The notes under the pieces: model-generated
What the model was told of the DNA's origin: nothing
What the model saw: only the letters and a program-made list of their open reading frames with translations
Databases searched by the model: none
Position numbers and translations under genes: made by a program
Part shown: positions 46,843 to 58,864 of the stretch, one piece after another
Layout of the letters: every line of letters starts with the position of its first letter
Position numbering within the stretch: position 1 is the stretch's first letter
Assembly: GCA_963169105.1 (NCBI GenBank)
Contig: OY720633.1
Location: forward strand, 139,730,700-139,794,699
Origin: Ceriagrion tenellum
Lineage: Eukaryota > Arthropoda > Insecta > Odonata > Coenagrionidae
Direction of reading: 5' to 3'
DNA: 64,000 nucleotides

Positions 46843-49355
46843 TTTCTAAAATCTTATGTAAGTGGTTGAAAAAAAATCATTCGTAAAAATTTGAAAAATC
46901 TTTGTCAAGAACGCACAGCGAAATTTCCCCGAACGCGGATACAAATTTTCGCGGTTCAAAAATAGACTTCATGCCTCGCCGAACGCGGAATGAAGATTCA
47001 CATTTCACGCGGTTTCTTTGGGTGGCCGTTTTCAGCATATTGTTCTAGGAAGATCAAAGCCTAGTACAAATGTCCTCCCTCAAATCTTAATAATTAATAT
47101 CACTTCACACAAGAATGGACACTCAACCACCAGCACAAAAAAATAATTTTTGTTCACCCTTCCTTCTTAAACCCGATGAAATTAAATTTTATATGCTTAA
47201 GCTTAGTTTTCGTAGGAATCAAATAGCGTGTATTTGGCATGTTTCTGCTCTATAGTGAATAATCGTGCCGATAAAATGTATTCGACTGAAGAAAATATAT
47301 TTTTGCGCTAAGATCTCACGTCGTCATGACGTTAAGAAAATCATAGTGAAAGCAGTCTAAGACGAATCCTTATCATTAACGAGATACGAGCCGAAGGGTC
47401 AGAATCTGCCAATATTCACCTTGTTTTGAGCTGATATTAGTCCAGAGATACCAAATCAACAGTAATTCACTAGGTAACTAAGTAACTAGGTAACCTCCGT
47501 TTTTTGTACCACTTCTCCTTTACCAAGAAAGCATTTTTTTCTTGGATGGATTGGATATTTGGGAAGGCGGCCGACGGCTAAGGTCTATTGCGATATAGGG
47601 GATAGGTAAGGGAGGAAGGGTGGATAGAAACCCGGCGTCAGCATTTGCCTGCTCGTAGCTAACGAATGGTGCCAAGGGGACCACGGTTTAACGTCTCATC
47701 CGACAAACGGAGTACTGTACTTGAAGTTCCCTCCACAAGACACTCAAGTATGGATCGGGTTTCCTATGAAAAACATCCTCCTCCGCAGGGATTTGAACAC
47801 TGTAGGCCGTGTGGTAGGCGAGTACTCTAGCCGCCAACCCGTTCCCCCATCTCATTCTTCTTACCCGCGTTTCTATTCTAGCAAAGGGCCCCTTTCTCTA
47901 TTCTCTCCTTCCTATTCAAGGAGGGGATTTATTGACGGTTTGTATGCCGTACGGTCAGCTCCTAGGGAATGCGTTTGTCTTGTGAACCAGCTTTAGGCGA
48001 AATAAATCAATAATTCCTCGGCATTGACTTGTAGAAAATCGATTGCGTCTGATATTTTTCTCGTGTTTTTCGAGGTGCATACTTTCGTCGTTTTCATTTC
48101 CCGGAAAGGGTCCAAAAAAATGCATAAAGCATTGCCAATTCATCTATTTTGCTCTTTTTAGAACTCCTTAGAGAGCGGAAAAAGCTTAAGTAAATACCGA
48201 TACAAAATTCTTCCCGCCATAATATACCCCTGGTCAAGATACGAAGTCATCAGATAAGGAGTGGAACATTATGTTTCAGTGAAATTCGTTTTAACTTCAT
48301 TGAAAATTGATAACTTATATACTATGTAAGAGTCGAATAAAATGATCGGAAAATAAATGGAAATGCGTACCCTTTCTGCGATTGCAAACCTACATCTACC
48401 TAACAAGTGAACAACGTACCGAAGAGCCGATCACTGGATAAAACATCAGTGATAATCAACACGTTCTCATAGAATAATTGTTGTATATATGTTATCATTA
48501 TGTTCAGTTCCACGAAGAGACCATACGCTGCTACAACGAAATTTGAACAGTTTTTACGAGTGGAAAAATTTTCTCCTAAACGTGAAAACATAATTCCAAT
48601 CCAAATATTTGTGTTGACGCAATGTAAACTCGTCGAAATTGTCTGTACTCTCGAAATTGTAACTATATTACTTTAGCTAAATGATTTTTGTACGTACTGG
48701 AATATATTATTGTTATTGCTTTAACAATTTAAATTATCGTTTCTAAAATTAAATGAAAAATGTTATTTATGGAAATTAAGTCCCAGAGGGAAGATTCTTT
48801 GCAACTTGCAGCAGAACGACATAATTTCCAGAGTAATAATGCTTTCTCCCACGCCGATTCGCGAAAGGTAGCATTTTTGCGGAACGCAGACCCCACTTTC
48901 GGGGAAGTTTCACAGAATACACTGAATAAAATAAAGCCACCAAGCCTGATGTTGATATTCCTATCGTAAGTGCGGCGATGGGCGGCATGAGATATATCGC
49001 TGAGGAACAATGAAAAAATACGTGATTTCGGAGACAGCCTTGCACATCACACCGTTTATGGGAAACATTACTGGACGTGAATGTACCACAAAACAGGATA
49101 ATTGCCCTTGTCGCTCCAAAATTTAAAAATGGAAGCACACTTTGATCTTCCTAGAACAATATGGTGAAAACGGCCACCCAAAGAAACCGCGTGAAATGTG
49201 AATCTTCATTCCGCGTTCGGCGAGGCATGAAGTCTATTTTTGAACCGCGAAAATTTGTATCCGCGTTCGGGGAAATTTCGCTGTGCGTTCTTGACAAAGA
49301 TTTTTCAAATTTTTACGAATGATTTTTTTCAACCAATTACATAAGATTTTAGAAA
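46843..49355. repeat. 2.5-kb structure with 217/216-bp near-identical inverted arms
   Basis: Left arm 46843-47059 and right arm 49140-49355 are inverted repeats that differ at two bases plus one A indel. They start TTTCTAAAATCTTATGTAA and end GAAGATCAAAG. The arms contain CCGCGTTCGGGGAAATTTCG and CCGCGTTCGGCG words. One related motif (46770-46803) also lies just outside the left arm in the opposite orientation. The 2.08-kb interior holds a SINE (47541-47848) and no recognised gene. The frames 48776-49138 and 48729-49010 (-) have no known motif. No target duplication is evident at the outer edges. It could be a long-TIR or foldback transposon, or a recent inverted duplication. Confidence 0.9.
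47541..47848 (-). mobile_element. tRNA-derived SINE, copy 2
   Basis: On the minus strand it reads GGGGGAACGGGTTGGCGGCT, AGAGTACTCGCC (A box), GTTCAAATCCCTGCGG (B box), GAGTGTCTTGTGGAGGG, CAGTACTCCGTTTGTCGGAT and GAGACGTTAAACCGTGGTCC, ending AATATCCAATCC. All blocks are collinear with copy 1 at 29992. This copy is longer and retains a body of about 100 bp lost in copy 1. It lies inside the loop of the 2.5-kb inverted-repeat structure. Confidence 0.85.
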
Positions 49356-50389
49356 TGTCACAGATGCACTGACACAGATGTCACACACAAGCTAATGGAA
49401 GCACTCCATTAGCAATGGAGCTAGTAAATCACCAGCCTATATTGCTAACACCGCCTTCCTGTAATGGTGCCAGTCTCATAATTGTTAGTTATAAAGGGAG
49501 CTTTCGGACAATAAAGTTTTCTGCTAAGGTCTACTTAGCTTCCGCAATACTATAATGCCAATACAAAGTATCCTTAGGCTTGAACCTGCATGGAGCCCTT
49601 CCCATCGTTGAAAACATGATTCAATGGAGTTCGAGTTTGCACGTTATTTTCGAATATCATGGAAAGTCCAGTATTCTCGACAGGGTTCTTTAAAACAATT
49701 TCATATAACCTACATTCGTTTTGATGAAGAATAGAATTGCTAATTGAATGCTTATCGTTTTCCATGATTGTAGCGCAAAGTTAAGATATCCGTGGACTTT
49801 TTTTCCGTCATGGAGAGATATTAGGAGTCCTACAAGGTATCGTTATGGACCACCTATTATTCATAATTATTCAAAAGATATTTACCGCACAATCAGCAGC
49901 TCGCACTATCATTAATCAAAGTTAGCTTTTTAACCGACGCGACGGTTAGGCCAGCTACTGAATACTCTCAGCTCGAACTTAATATCACGAGAAGCGTAGT
50001 AGGACAGTAGCTGAATAAATTAACGCAAAACTCGGCGTACACGTGAACTAATTGAAATCGCTTTTCCTTAGAAAACGTGAAAACACTGAGATAGCGATTT
50101 GCTACGGGGAATATTTTTTCTGCTCTCTATTATCTCTGTATGGCTGGAAGTCGATTTTATGCGTTGCAATAGTAGGATTACCATTAAGTTCCACGTCTGC
50201 GAGATCACCTTAGAGTAAGAAAAGTGATGACAATATGATTCGCCCCGCAGCCAGACGAGGCTCCAAGATCATAGTTCGTAGTGAATTATTTAATGATACA
50301 AGCCATATTTTGATAGAACGGTGGACTTTTGAAAACATTTTCCTCGATTGCTATTTGAGAAATTATACGGGGAAAGAATTTTTACTGGG
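49356..50389. other. No recognisable gene
   Basis: AT-rich with normal CpG. A small inverted repeat near 49390-49420 (AATGGAAGCACTCCATT). Nothing else recognised. Confidence 0.5.
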
Positions 50390-50860
50390 TAAAATAAATA
50401 CATTTTTACTCCAGATCATTTCTACTACAGTAAAAAGTTGTTTTTCCTTGAGTAATATATCTGTAGTTGCATGTTGTACTAATACGCTTGTAAATATGTT
50501 CGAGAAAAATTTAATATTCAAATTAACGTTTTGGCGTATTATCTCATGAACTTCACGTTTGAATACAGAACACATGTTGAAATAGAATGTTCGCAAAGAA
50601 TAAAATTTTTTATCGCCTGGGTTTTAAATCTTGGTGAGGTCACTTCTGAGCCTCCTCCGCTTCACCCCCTTGCACTCTAATTTGAACATACCCCGTAAAC
50701 GGCTGTTTGACGGCCTCAAAATCTAATGCCTCCTTAAGCGCTTCATGGAGAGACTTCGGAGGGGTCAATTTTACTGCCTACTTCACATCACTCTCACGTA
50801 GACCATCGAGGAACTTATCCACAGCCTAGATATTGCAACATCATCTTGGAACTGTAGCGT
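50390..50860 (-). mobile_element. Gypsy-type LTR retrotransposon gag remnant, copy B
   Basis: Minus-strand translation of about 50855-50640 gives KFLDGLRESDV, then, past one stop, KSLHEALKEALDFEAVKQP. This is the Gag pattern FxDGLRxxxVxxxLxxxxPxSLxEALxxALxFExVKQ of Gypsy-type elements. The adjoining segment 50400-50620 (on the minus strand, downstream) is collinear with 55680-55900, so the two loci are diverged copies of one element. Frames are broken by stops. No protease, RT or LTR is attached here. Confidence 0.7.
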
Positions 50861-50902
50861 ATGCGAATCTGATCAGTTGCTCAGTCGGCCTCAAACTCCT
50901 AC

Positions 50903-51296
50903 AAACTTTTATTTGGAGTATTGTGCTTTATGGAGCAGAAACATAGACAATCAGGAGAAAAGAGCAGAAATATCCAGGTTTTGAAATGTGGCAATGGAGT
51001 AGAATGGAAAGATTTAAATGGACTGATAGAGTAAGAAGTGAGGAAGTGCTGGGATGGATAAATGAAAAAAAGGGAATATTTTGAGATCAATAAGAAAGAG
51101 GAAGGCGAACTGGATGGGCCACATCGTCAGGAAAGATTTCCGGCAGAAAAGAATATTAGAAGGAAAGATCGAGGGAATGAGAGGGATAGGGAGACGAAGA
51201 CATAATATGTTGACGGATATTATGAATGGAAGGAATTAGGAAGAGCTGAGGGAGGCAGCACAGGATAGACAAGCATGGAGGGAGCAGTTCAGTTGA
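50903..51296 (+). mobile_element. LINE post-RT fragment (RTE-related)
   Basis: Frames with several shifts encode FIWSIVLYGAE, FEMWQWSRMERFKWTDRVR, NWMGHIVRKDF, ILEGKIEGMRGIGRRRHN and REAAQDRQAWREQF. This is the full order of the LINE C-terminal domain up to the terminal AxDRxxWR block. Stops and frameshifts make it dead. CpG content is low inside it but less so than in the 58-62 kb copies. Confidence 0.85.
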
Positions 51297-51807
51297 AGCT
51301 TGAGTACAGATTTAAACTTAGAATGGAATGCAATCTTTTATTATGATCCTCAGTTCTAAAGATTGCCATCAGATGTCAATCAGTTTGATTCTCATCATGA
51401 AACGCATAAAACTGTCCCAAATTACAAATGAATTGATAAATAAAAGAGTTAAATATCAATTAAAGATAATAAAAACCTCATTGTTTCGCGTAATTATTTG
51501 AAAGATTCGGAGAATAGTATTTTGTACTGTGACAACGCCCTGCAGCCTGAGAAATACCGGCGTAATTTCTGTCGTGCTAAGTTATAAGTTGTTAACTAAA
51601 AGAAACAATGTAATTCCATGCTAGCATGCGCTGGCACCGTCTGTTGGAATTTATTTGGAAGGTATTTGGAATTATAAGGAGTCTAATTGTATATATAATT
51701 GTATATATCTAATATAATAGTATTATGCATCAAGTTAACTCTTTGGGCGATGGTGGCCAATTACTGAACCTAATTCAGTGAGATGAGCTGGGAGGTCATT
51801 CTGTAAC
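51297..51807. other. No recognisable gene
   Basis: AT-rich sequence after a LINE 3' end; nothing recognised. Confidence 0.5.
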
Positions 51808-51965
51808 TCAGAACCGATCGGTACGGGAGCCTTTTCGTCGGGTGGGACGTCATACCGACTACCGTGGTATTCTGTATGAAACCGATCGGTGTGCCGAGGA
51901 GCTTCCGTCGGGAGATCGTACCGACACGTAAAAGCTGTCGGTGCGGAGGATAATCAGTCGGTTTG
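51808..51965 (+). repeat. GC-rich tandem repeat with ACCGATCGGT palindromes
   Basis: Two full units of about 65-70 bp and a partial third. Each opens with (A)ACCGATCGGT or its half, followed by CGGGAGCC..TTCGTCGGG and an ATACCGAC box. The block is CpG-rich in an AT-rich region. A minus-strand frame across it (51770-51985) has repeat-derived residues only. Confidence 0.85.
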
Positions 51966-54739
51966 CTTGAGAGACACCGTAACAAATTGACAACGTATTT
52001 AGATTTATGTCTGAAATAGGTTTATTTGAGGCTTGTAATAGCGATATAGTTTATTCACAGGATTAATAGAGATATTATATGTAATGCACAAGTTGAAATA
52101 ATGATAATGAAAGTGACATCCTAAAAGAAAAACCTCAAAACAAATTGGAATCCGATGTGTAGCATTATATTGGTCGCTTGGCTCCTCAAAATTTTTTACT
52201 ATATGGCGCTATCAAGTACATATACAGGCCAATATTTTGCCTATGAGCATGTTGGATTACCTTAATATAGTATGTGTAATTAATTCCCAGAAAATCCTCC
52301 GCAACAAATGTCAGTAATTATGGCGGATTAATATATATTCTCAAATTGGAAATTTTACCCATATGGTCTAATTTTCTTTATTCAGCCACGCATGAAACCC
52401 ACTTATACACACTACAGTAGTTTATTGTTTGAGAAAATAGGCTATATCGTGAGATCTGTGCTTTTATTGGCGTTTTTTTGCGCTTCAGTCCCTGTTTCCA
52501 CAACTCAACTAAACATTTTGAAGCACCTTTTAAACCGAACTGTCAAATATCACTATGCCTCAATTAATTCGGATGAATACATAAATACTGCCAATAGTGT
52601 AACACATTCGAACGACAAATTTTCCACTTAAACCACGAGAAACGTTCCTGCTCGGCGTAATATGCTAATAACTAGGAATTAGGTTGTTACGGAGTGAAGC
52701 AATCTTCAGCGAAACTTAAGGTCTCCTGACATTTATTAATATATATGTGTACTGACAATGACATACATGCAACAACAGCAAAGCAAGGGAGTGTTCAACG
52801 ACATACTTAGCGGCACCTCCACTTCATTTTCTCTCATCATAGTTTTTAATATTACTCATTCAAGTCATATTTACATTCAACTTCGTTCCACGAAGACGCT
52901 AAATGAATGTAAATGAATAATTTTGGGCATATTGGTGTATAACTAAACAATTTTACCGATTTAACTAAAAACAAATAGGCTGAAAACAGCTCCCGCCATT
53001 TAGTTTTACAGAAAAATTAAATATAAGTAATATGGCGTAAAATTTATATTTAATTAAAAGTAATGAGTTGCTTAAAGCTAACTTTTATTCCGTACATAAA
53101 TTTTGAGTGGATTAACGATAGTTTGAATTTGGATATATTCAGAGAAAATTGAAGACGGGTGTTATTCACATAAATTGCATAACTTTGAGATGCTGCTAAT
53201 TGTTTAAAAGTTAAAGTTATGGAAAATGAAATGCAATATCTCATGCAACAATAAATAATAATAATATATATTTATTGTTCACGGACTTCGCATCCTTTGG
53301 AACATAAATAGGGAGTTACCATGCAAAATTTCAACTTCTGGACTGAAAAGTAGCAATATTGAATTTGGCCAGCTTTTTTCGATTTCAGCCCATTGTGCGG
53401 CTAAGGGCTCCCATTTGAACGTAAGGACTGGGCACATCTTCCTCCGCGTTGTCTTAGATTACCCCTCCCCGCCTTCCCTCTCCTCGGTCAAATCTTGCTT
53501 TCCTATCAACTCCCTCCCTTTTAACCTTTCTTCCCCTCCTGATATCCATCTCCCTCCTCGGTGGCAAACCATAAGTTAAGGTCAGTCTCAAGTCAGGCTC
53601 GAAATAGAGCGAATCACTCTGCGGCCGACGCGACGGTGAGTTCAGGAATAGCAATGTTGACTGACGCATGGAGGTAAGCCTGTTAGAAGGACCTACACAT
53701 CTTTTTTAGGCTGTGACTGATTTCAAAACGAATTTTTCTTTAACTCTTTAGATGATAGTTCATCTACTGCTTGTCCTCTATCTTATTATTGAGCTGCCTA
53801 TTTCCACAGAGTAGCTTGCTAATATTCCATTCCTTCTTTTTACCCCGACTTCTCTATTTGCTGGCAAATCCTTTTTAATAGCAATGTGCTGTCAGGCTTC
53901 TCGAGCAAGCGGCAACAAAAATACAGTCAGTCACGGGAATATGGTCTACTCATATGCTACTTGGAGGAAATACAGGAGACTCCAATGAATACGCTCATCG
54001 TGATATCTGTAAGTAGAGTTTTCTATGTGTGATGGTTGATAGCACATAAAGAAGCTAATTCTTTCGCATGTATTAATAATTAATTAATGAACTTCAGTCG
54101 TAACCATGTTTTAGCAATGACATTTACATCATTATAAACAACCGTGTGACGAATATGCTTATCCTTCAGCCACTGAAATGCCCCATGAAGTGGAACTTGT
54201 TGACATGACCATCGTTAGTTGAGTTTCCGAAAGCAGGGGCAGTAATATTCATGTAATGGGTAGAGTGTACAGCGATGCCGATAGACCCGTCTATAAGGTC
54301 TTCATAATTACAAAGGAGAGTTATAATGGTCAGCGTTTGACGTGCTAAGGTTTAACCATGCACAACCAAGGCATTGAGGCATAACCAAGATCAGTGACGG
54401 TAAAGTATGGGCCACTCTCCCGGGAGTATCGCACGCGTTAAAAAGCCCTCGCGCGTATTGAAAGACAGGATAAATTCTCGAAGCCTCGGTATTAATGAAG
54501 ACAGATCACATGCATTTAAGGAAACTAGTATATTTAACAGAATATAGCGAAAGCGCCTGATCAAACGTTCCCCGTGTCAATGCGTGCCAACGTCTGCTGT
54601 GGCGATATCAAAAGTAGAGGTAGGTATATCTTTACTGGCAGGCATCAAATAGTCCTTCACAATTAGACGTCCAAGGCGGTCGAACACGGCAGTAGGCGAT
54701 CGGATAGGAATCCCTCCGCTCCTTACTAAACATGGAACT
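51966..54739. other. No recognisable gene
   Basis: Mostly AT-rich; a CT-rich patch at 53455-53560. Frame 52392-52631 (+) has a hydrophobic segment (SVLLLAFFCASVPVSTTQ) resembling a signal peptide but no supporting context. No exon or element body established. Confidence 0.5.
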
Positions 54740-56240
54740 CCATTTAACTGAAAGGGCTCCTTCCAACACGCGTGGTCTTACTCCTCATGTGCGGCTGGAG
54801 GGATTAGCCACCAATACTCATTGAGGGCGTTCGTGGTAAATGAACGGTTCTAGCATGACAACATGCTTTTCAGTTATCTCACCCTCCAAACTCGTAAATT
54901 CAATGGCTTTGCTGCGTTCCTTCCAGGAGGTATCCTCAACTAGAAAACACCAATTCTGTACAGTCCTTCAGGTGGTTAAGGAAGACCTCTTCCTCGTTCA
55001 CCCTGACCGTCTTCGCTTCTAGATCCGATTTTAAACAAATGCTTGCTCCATTCAGAGAACTACATTTTGTTGTATTTCAACGAACTGCGCCAGATGTTGA
55101 AATTTAATTTGGCCGATCCGGAAACTAGCAACTCTCGCACCTAGAGTTCTCGCTGATCATCCTGTAGCTGTTCACAGCGTACGTTTCGTTGGGGAAATCC
55201 GCTCTTTCATGGTTTCCTATCTCTGGCCGATTTGTCACCATTGTCGCACCGTTGTCCAGTAATAGGTCTTGGTCCATCTCGCTGATGAGCACATGAATAA
55301 GCTGACTTCAGGATATGAGCGATGCAATCAATCTCCCGGGGCCATCAATGGAATGGATGGGCGGCTGCCTTTTACGGTCAAACCGTTCGCGTTTCTTTGC
55401 TGCTGAGTTCGTAACTTGTAAAATCGAGAGCATCGACTTCGCAACTGTCCCAGTTTACATCAAGTCCAATAGCGGCGTTCAGCTCTCCGGAACTCCATGG
55501 CCTTAATGACTAGCTTAAAAAATTCTTCAAGGGAGTGTTCTTCTCTCTAAACCTACTCTTCTGCGCTATCTTGCGCTGTAAGTTGAACACGCCTATGAAC
55601 CGACTGTATGACACCCTCAAACTATCGATGTCTGCGTCAGCGCTTCATGCAGAGACTAACATCTTTGGTCAAAATTTTTCCAGAAAACTAAAAGCTTTGA
55701 TTAAATGTTGTTTTTCCATGTGTAAAATATCGGTGGTTGCGTGTTGTGCTATTGCGGATTTGAATACACTCGAGAAATTGTAACGTTACAATGAACGTTT
55801 TCACGAATTATCTCGTGACTTTCGCGTTTAAATGCAGAATACTTGTTGAAATAGAATGTTTGCCCAGAGTTAAAAATTTTTCTTTGAAAATATATCCAGC
55901 ACTTTTATTCTTCGTAAGTTTCGGCGTTGGCGCATTTGAGATGGAATGTCTAATATGCTTAACTTTGTTAGTTTCTCATAGCACATTTTTCACTTTCTAA
56001 ATACAGGTACGGGATATAAATTTTGGTGAGGCTACTTATGAGCCTCCCCATTTGCAGCCTCTATTGCTCTAGTTTTATTGTGTTCAAGAATCGGCTGTTT
56101 GACGGTCTCAAAGTCTAATGCCAGATTTAGCGCTTCATGACGAGAACGTCAAAGGGGCTAATATATCTCCAGCAGCACACCACTCTCACGCAGGTCATCG
56201 AGGAACTTGTCCATCGCCATGAACCAGCAGGAACTGGGTA
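54740..56240 (-). mobile_element. Gypsy-type LTR retrotransposon remnant (gag to post-protease)
   Basis: Read on the minus strand: a Gag block KFLDDLRES ... RHEALNLALDFETVKQP (about 56230-56050); a segment collinear with 50400-50620; a second SLHEAL piece (about 55660); then an aspartic-protease-like block QDLLLDNGATMVTNRPEIG (about 55276-55215). The usual motif is LLDTGAT..L; here DTGA has become DNGA. Further along are pieces of the post-protease linker (KTVRVNEEEVFL, then MLEPFIYHERP and VLVANPSSRT, about 55000-54790). Stops and shifts occur throughout. No RT or integrase was found to the left. The order gag-PR supports a single old element with a duplicated gag segment. Confidence 0.65.
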
Positions 56241-56755
56241 GTTATCTGTCCGGGAAAAAGATACAGCGAAACCTGTCTTTTGTTGGAGGTATCCCAGACT
56301 AAAAGGACGACAGTATAGCAATGAATAGAATGCTGGTCCTTCGAATGTAGAAGGCATAACCTCAGGAAATGTTCTCGGAACTATGAGGAAATGAATAGTC
56401 GGAAACTGGTAACGTGTCACAAAATTTTACGACGATGATTCTCTACAAAGTATTACATCGTAGAAATTAAAGCCAAATGAGTTCTATTTGCAAGGTCTGA
56501 CATGGGTAGGAAGGTAGATACAAGGTTGTTTATTAATGATTGGTGACCCCCGCCACTCCACTGCGGCTTCACTCTACGGCGAATGACCAGCAGTTGGTTT
56601 TTCTCTTGAATGTGAACTTGTGAGCAAGTTGGTCGAAGGAGTCAACTCCTCTCTTAGTTTGGTTATAGTAAGTTATTATTTTTGGTTTACCACTCTCGCT
56701 AATTTCACCAGAATGGTGCATTGTGGATAAAAGTATTAAACTCCAATTTTTTCAG
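56241..56755. other. No recognisable gene
   Basis: Upstream part of the Gypsy remnant on the minus strand may extend into this stretch, but no protein block was recognised. Confidence 0.4.
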
Positions 56756-56770
56756 GACAAACAAAACTAA

Positions 56771-56987
56771 TATGGCATTCTCTTTAAAACCAAAAAGTGC
56801 CGAACTTTCCGGTGTAGATTTATTTGGAATAATCGCAAAGGGGATAATTTTTTTGTTCTTTCTTACTGTTCCCACTTACTTTAGTTCATTTGATAGCGAA
56901 ACATGTCTAATCATTTTGTTCCATGCTGCCGCTGTCTCGGTGGTTATTGCATTTTTAAGCAAATCCATACCTCGGTGCGGTGATTGA
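56771..56987 (+). CDS. Possible small two-helix membrane protein (71 codons)
   Basis: ATG follows a good acceptor-like site (CAATTTTTTCAG ending at 56755) by 15 bases, so the frame could sit at the start of an internal exon. The translation has a short polar N terminus (MAFSLKPKSAELSG) and two hydrophobic segments, about residues 18-37 and 49-66, ending SKSIPRCGD before TGA. No family recognised. Chance or an element fragment remains possible. No donor site or partner exon is evident. Confidence 0.25.
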
Positions 56988-58524
56988 GCTGAATTGAAGG
57001 ATTCGGGCAATTATGCTGCAGTTGGTTGGTATATCGAGCATTGAATCCTCACCAGGTGCGAAGTTTGAAACTCTCCTCTGGACAATCCTTTCTTTTAAGG
57101 AAAATCATGCACCTGAAAGTTATGCAATTGGTTCAATTTTCGACCAAATAAGACCAAATGTTACAACAGGCCATGGTGCTCATCTGTGGCATATAGGAAT
57201 GCTAAGAAACTATTGAAATCACTTGAAAATGCGAAATCAGGACATTTCTCCTGACTGTTAGGCAACCCAAATAAACGGAAGTTTAAGCCAAAATCATCGC
57301 CTTGCCTAGTTCGAAAAAGCAGGTTCTCCTTATTAAGTATACCAAATTTCATTTTTTTATCTCAAATTCCACAGTTGAGGTGGATAGTGGTCACTAATGG
57401 CAGATCTCCAGTTGGGGACTATTAGTAGAGGTACATACATAAATCAGAATGGACAAATACATGATTGGAACACAGAACGGGAAATCTGTAGCGTCTCCAA
57501 CTGGGAGATTTGGGGTCCATCTAAACTTATTTTTTTATCTACGTGAAAACAATGTATGAGCCAGGTTTTGAGGCATTCCAAATGCCTAATTATGAAGAGG
57601 TGAAATGTATATAGATAGTTGAACTTAGTACATACATGAACATAGTTGAACCAAGCTAACCAATATCCTTCAAAATAATGTATGGGTAACCGTGTGCCTG
57701 TTTTGGTTTTTACCATTCTCTTTCATACCTTGAGATAGATTCCTCTCAGAGATCTGGATATGTTTCTAAGTCATTGAGGTGTGCTATCCTGAGAATGCTC
57801 TCCTTGTGATGTGATATTTCGTATCTACGCATATTTCGTAACGCAACACCTAAGCTTAATCAAGACAGCTTAGAGAATCTCTTTTCATAGTTGAGTCATA
57901 GCGGTGAGCTTAATGATCATCCTTCTTCATTAAATCCCTTAATTAGATTGAGGATTATTACTCTGGGATGAAATCAAGGAGTCATTTCAAGAAAAAGCAA
58001 CACAGATTTTGCTCCAGAAGAATTTATCACCCAGAGGGTGATGAGAGGGAATGGTTTGATGTCCTCAACACCCGGCAATGAGCAAGTACCTTACTCAACA
58101 GACCCATCCAGAGAGCTGTCTGGCAACTCTAGCAACAAGAGTCCTAATGCCGAAAATGGTGTTTGGAAAAGGAGGCTACAAAAGATTGCCTGCTCCACTT
58201 AGCTGGGTGGGTAGAAAAATATTCCATGCTAAGCACCGAAAGTTATGCTTAAACACTACCTTCAGGGAATGATTATAGATTGCTTTCTTGGATTCATCAT
58301 CTGGTACATGGAAGGTTCATAGATTCGAGACCGATAGAAAGTATTAAGGCCATACTTCTTCAAAAAACATTAAATATGAAATTTGCATTAAATTGCATTT
58401 AGTGTTAAATTAGTTCTATCACCACATCAACAAGGAATCTTTAACCGATAATATATATACAACTTTTTGACTCACCTTTGCTGTTTCTGCAAGTCTCTTC
58501 TATTCACAAAATCCTTGCACAACA
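56988..58524. other. No recognisable gene
   Basis: AT-rich. Open frames at 57161-57352 (-; contains LLFRTRQGDDFGLNFRLFGL) and 58078-58272 (+) lack support from known families. CpG falls off at about 58.3 kb. Confidence 0.45.
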
Positions 58525-58864
58525 GAATCATCACAGGGTACAAGAACCTTGAAAGATTAGAAGAAGAAAATGAAGAGGGGGTGTACTGATAACAATAAGG
58601 ACTGATAACAATAAGGAATGTAAGGACACAATGATGAGTGCAGGGAAGCTGGAAAATATTTAACAGGAAAAGCATAGGAGGAACATAGATGCCTTGGGGC
58701 TGTGCGAAGTGAATGGAAGGACAGTGAGGACTATTGGAGTGATACATAGTTGCAAATAAATCTGCAGTGGTGGGGTTGAAAGTCAACATGGAGTAGATAA
58801 AGATCTGAATACTAAATTGGGGATGAGGACAGTAAATATTGAACAAGTGAGCGACAGGATACTC
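58525..58864 (+). mobile_element. RTE/BovB-type LINE, 5' leader and endonuclease start
   Basis: The leader (about 58505-58560) aligns with the one at 32825-32865: ATCATCACAGG...ACCTTGA(A/G)AGAT. Broken frames then give NVRT-like and SAGKLENI, IDALGLCEV (catalytic Glu region), ICSGGVESQHG, DLNTKLGMRTVNIEQVSDRI. This is the same AP-endonuclease start as the 32.8-kb copy but more decayed. A 16-bp direct duplication (ACTGATAACAATAAGG) sits at 58586-58617. The element is interrupted at 58864 by a hAT-type insertion and resumes at 59998. Confidence 0.8.

Noticed and set aside
48729..49138. Overlapping minus-strand frames in the loop of the inverted-repeat structure as a transposase
   Set aside because: No DDE/D or zinc-finger motif. 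The longer frame has an in-frame stop just upstream, within the arm.
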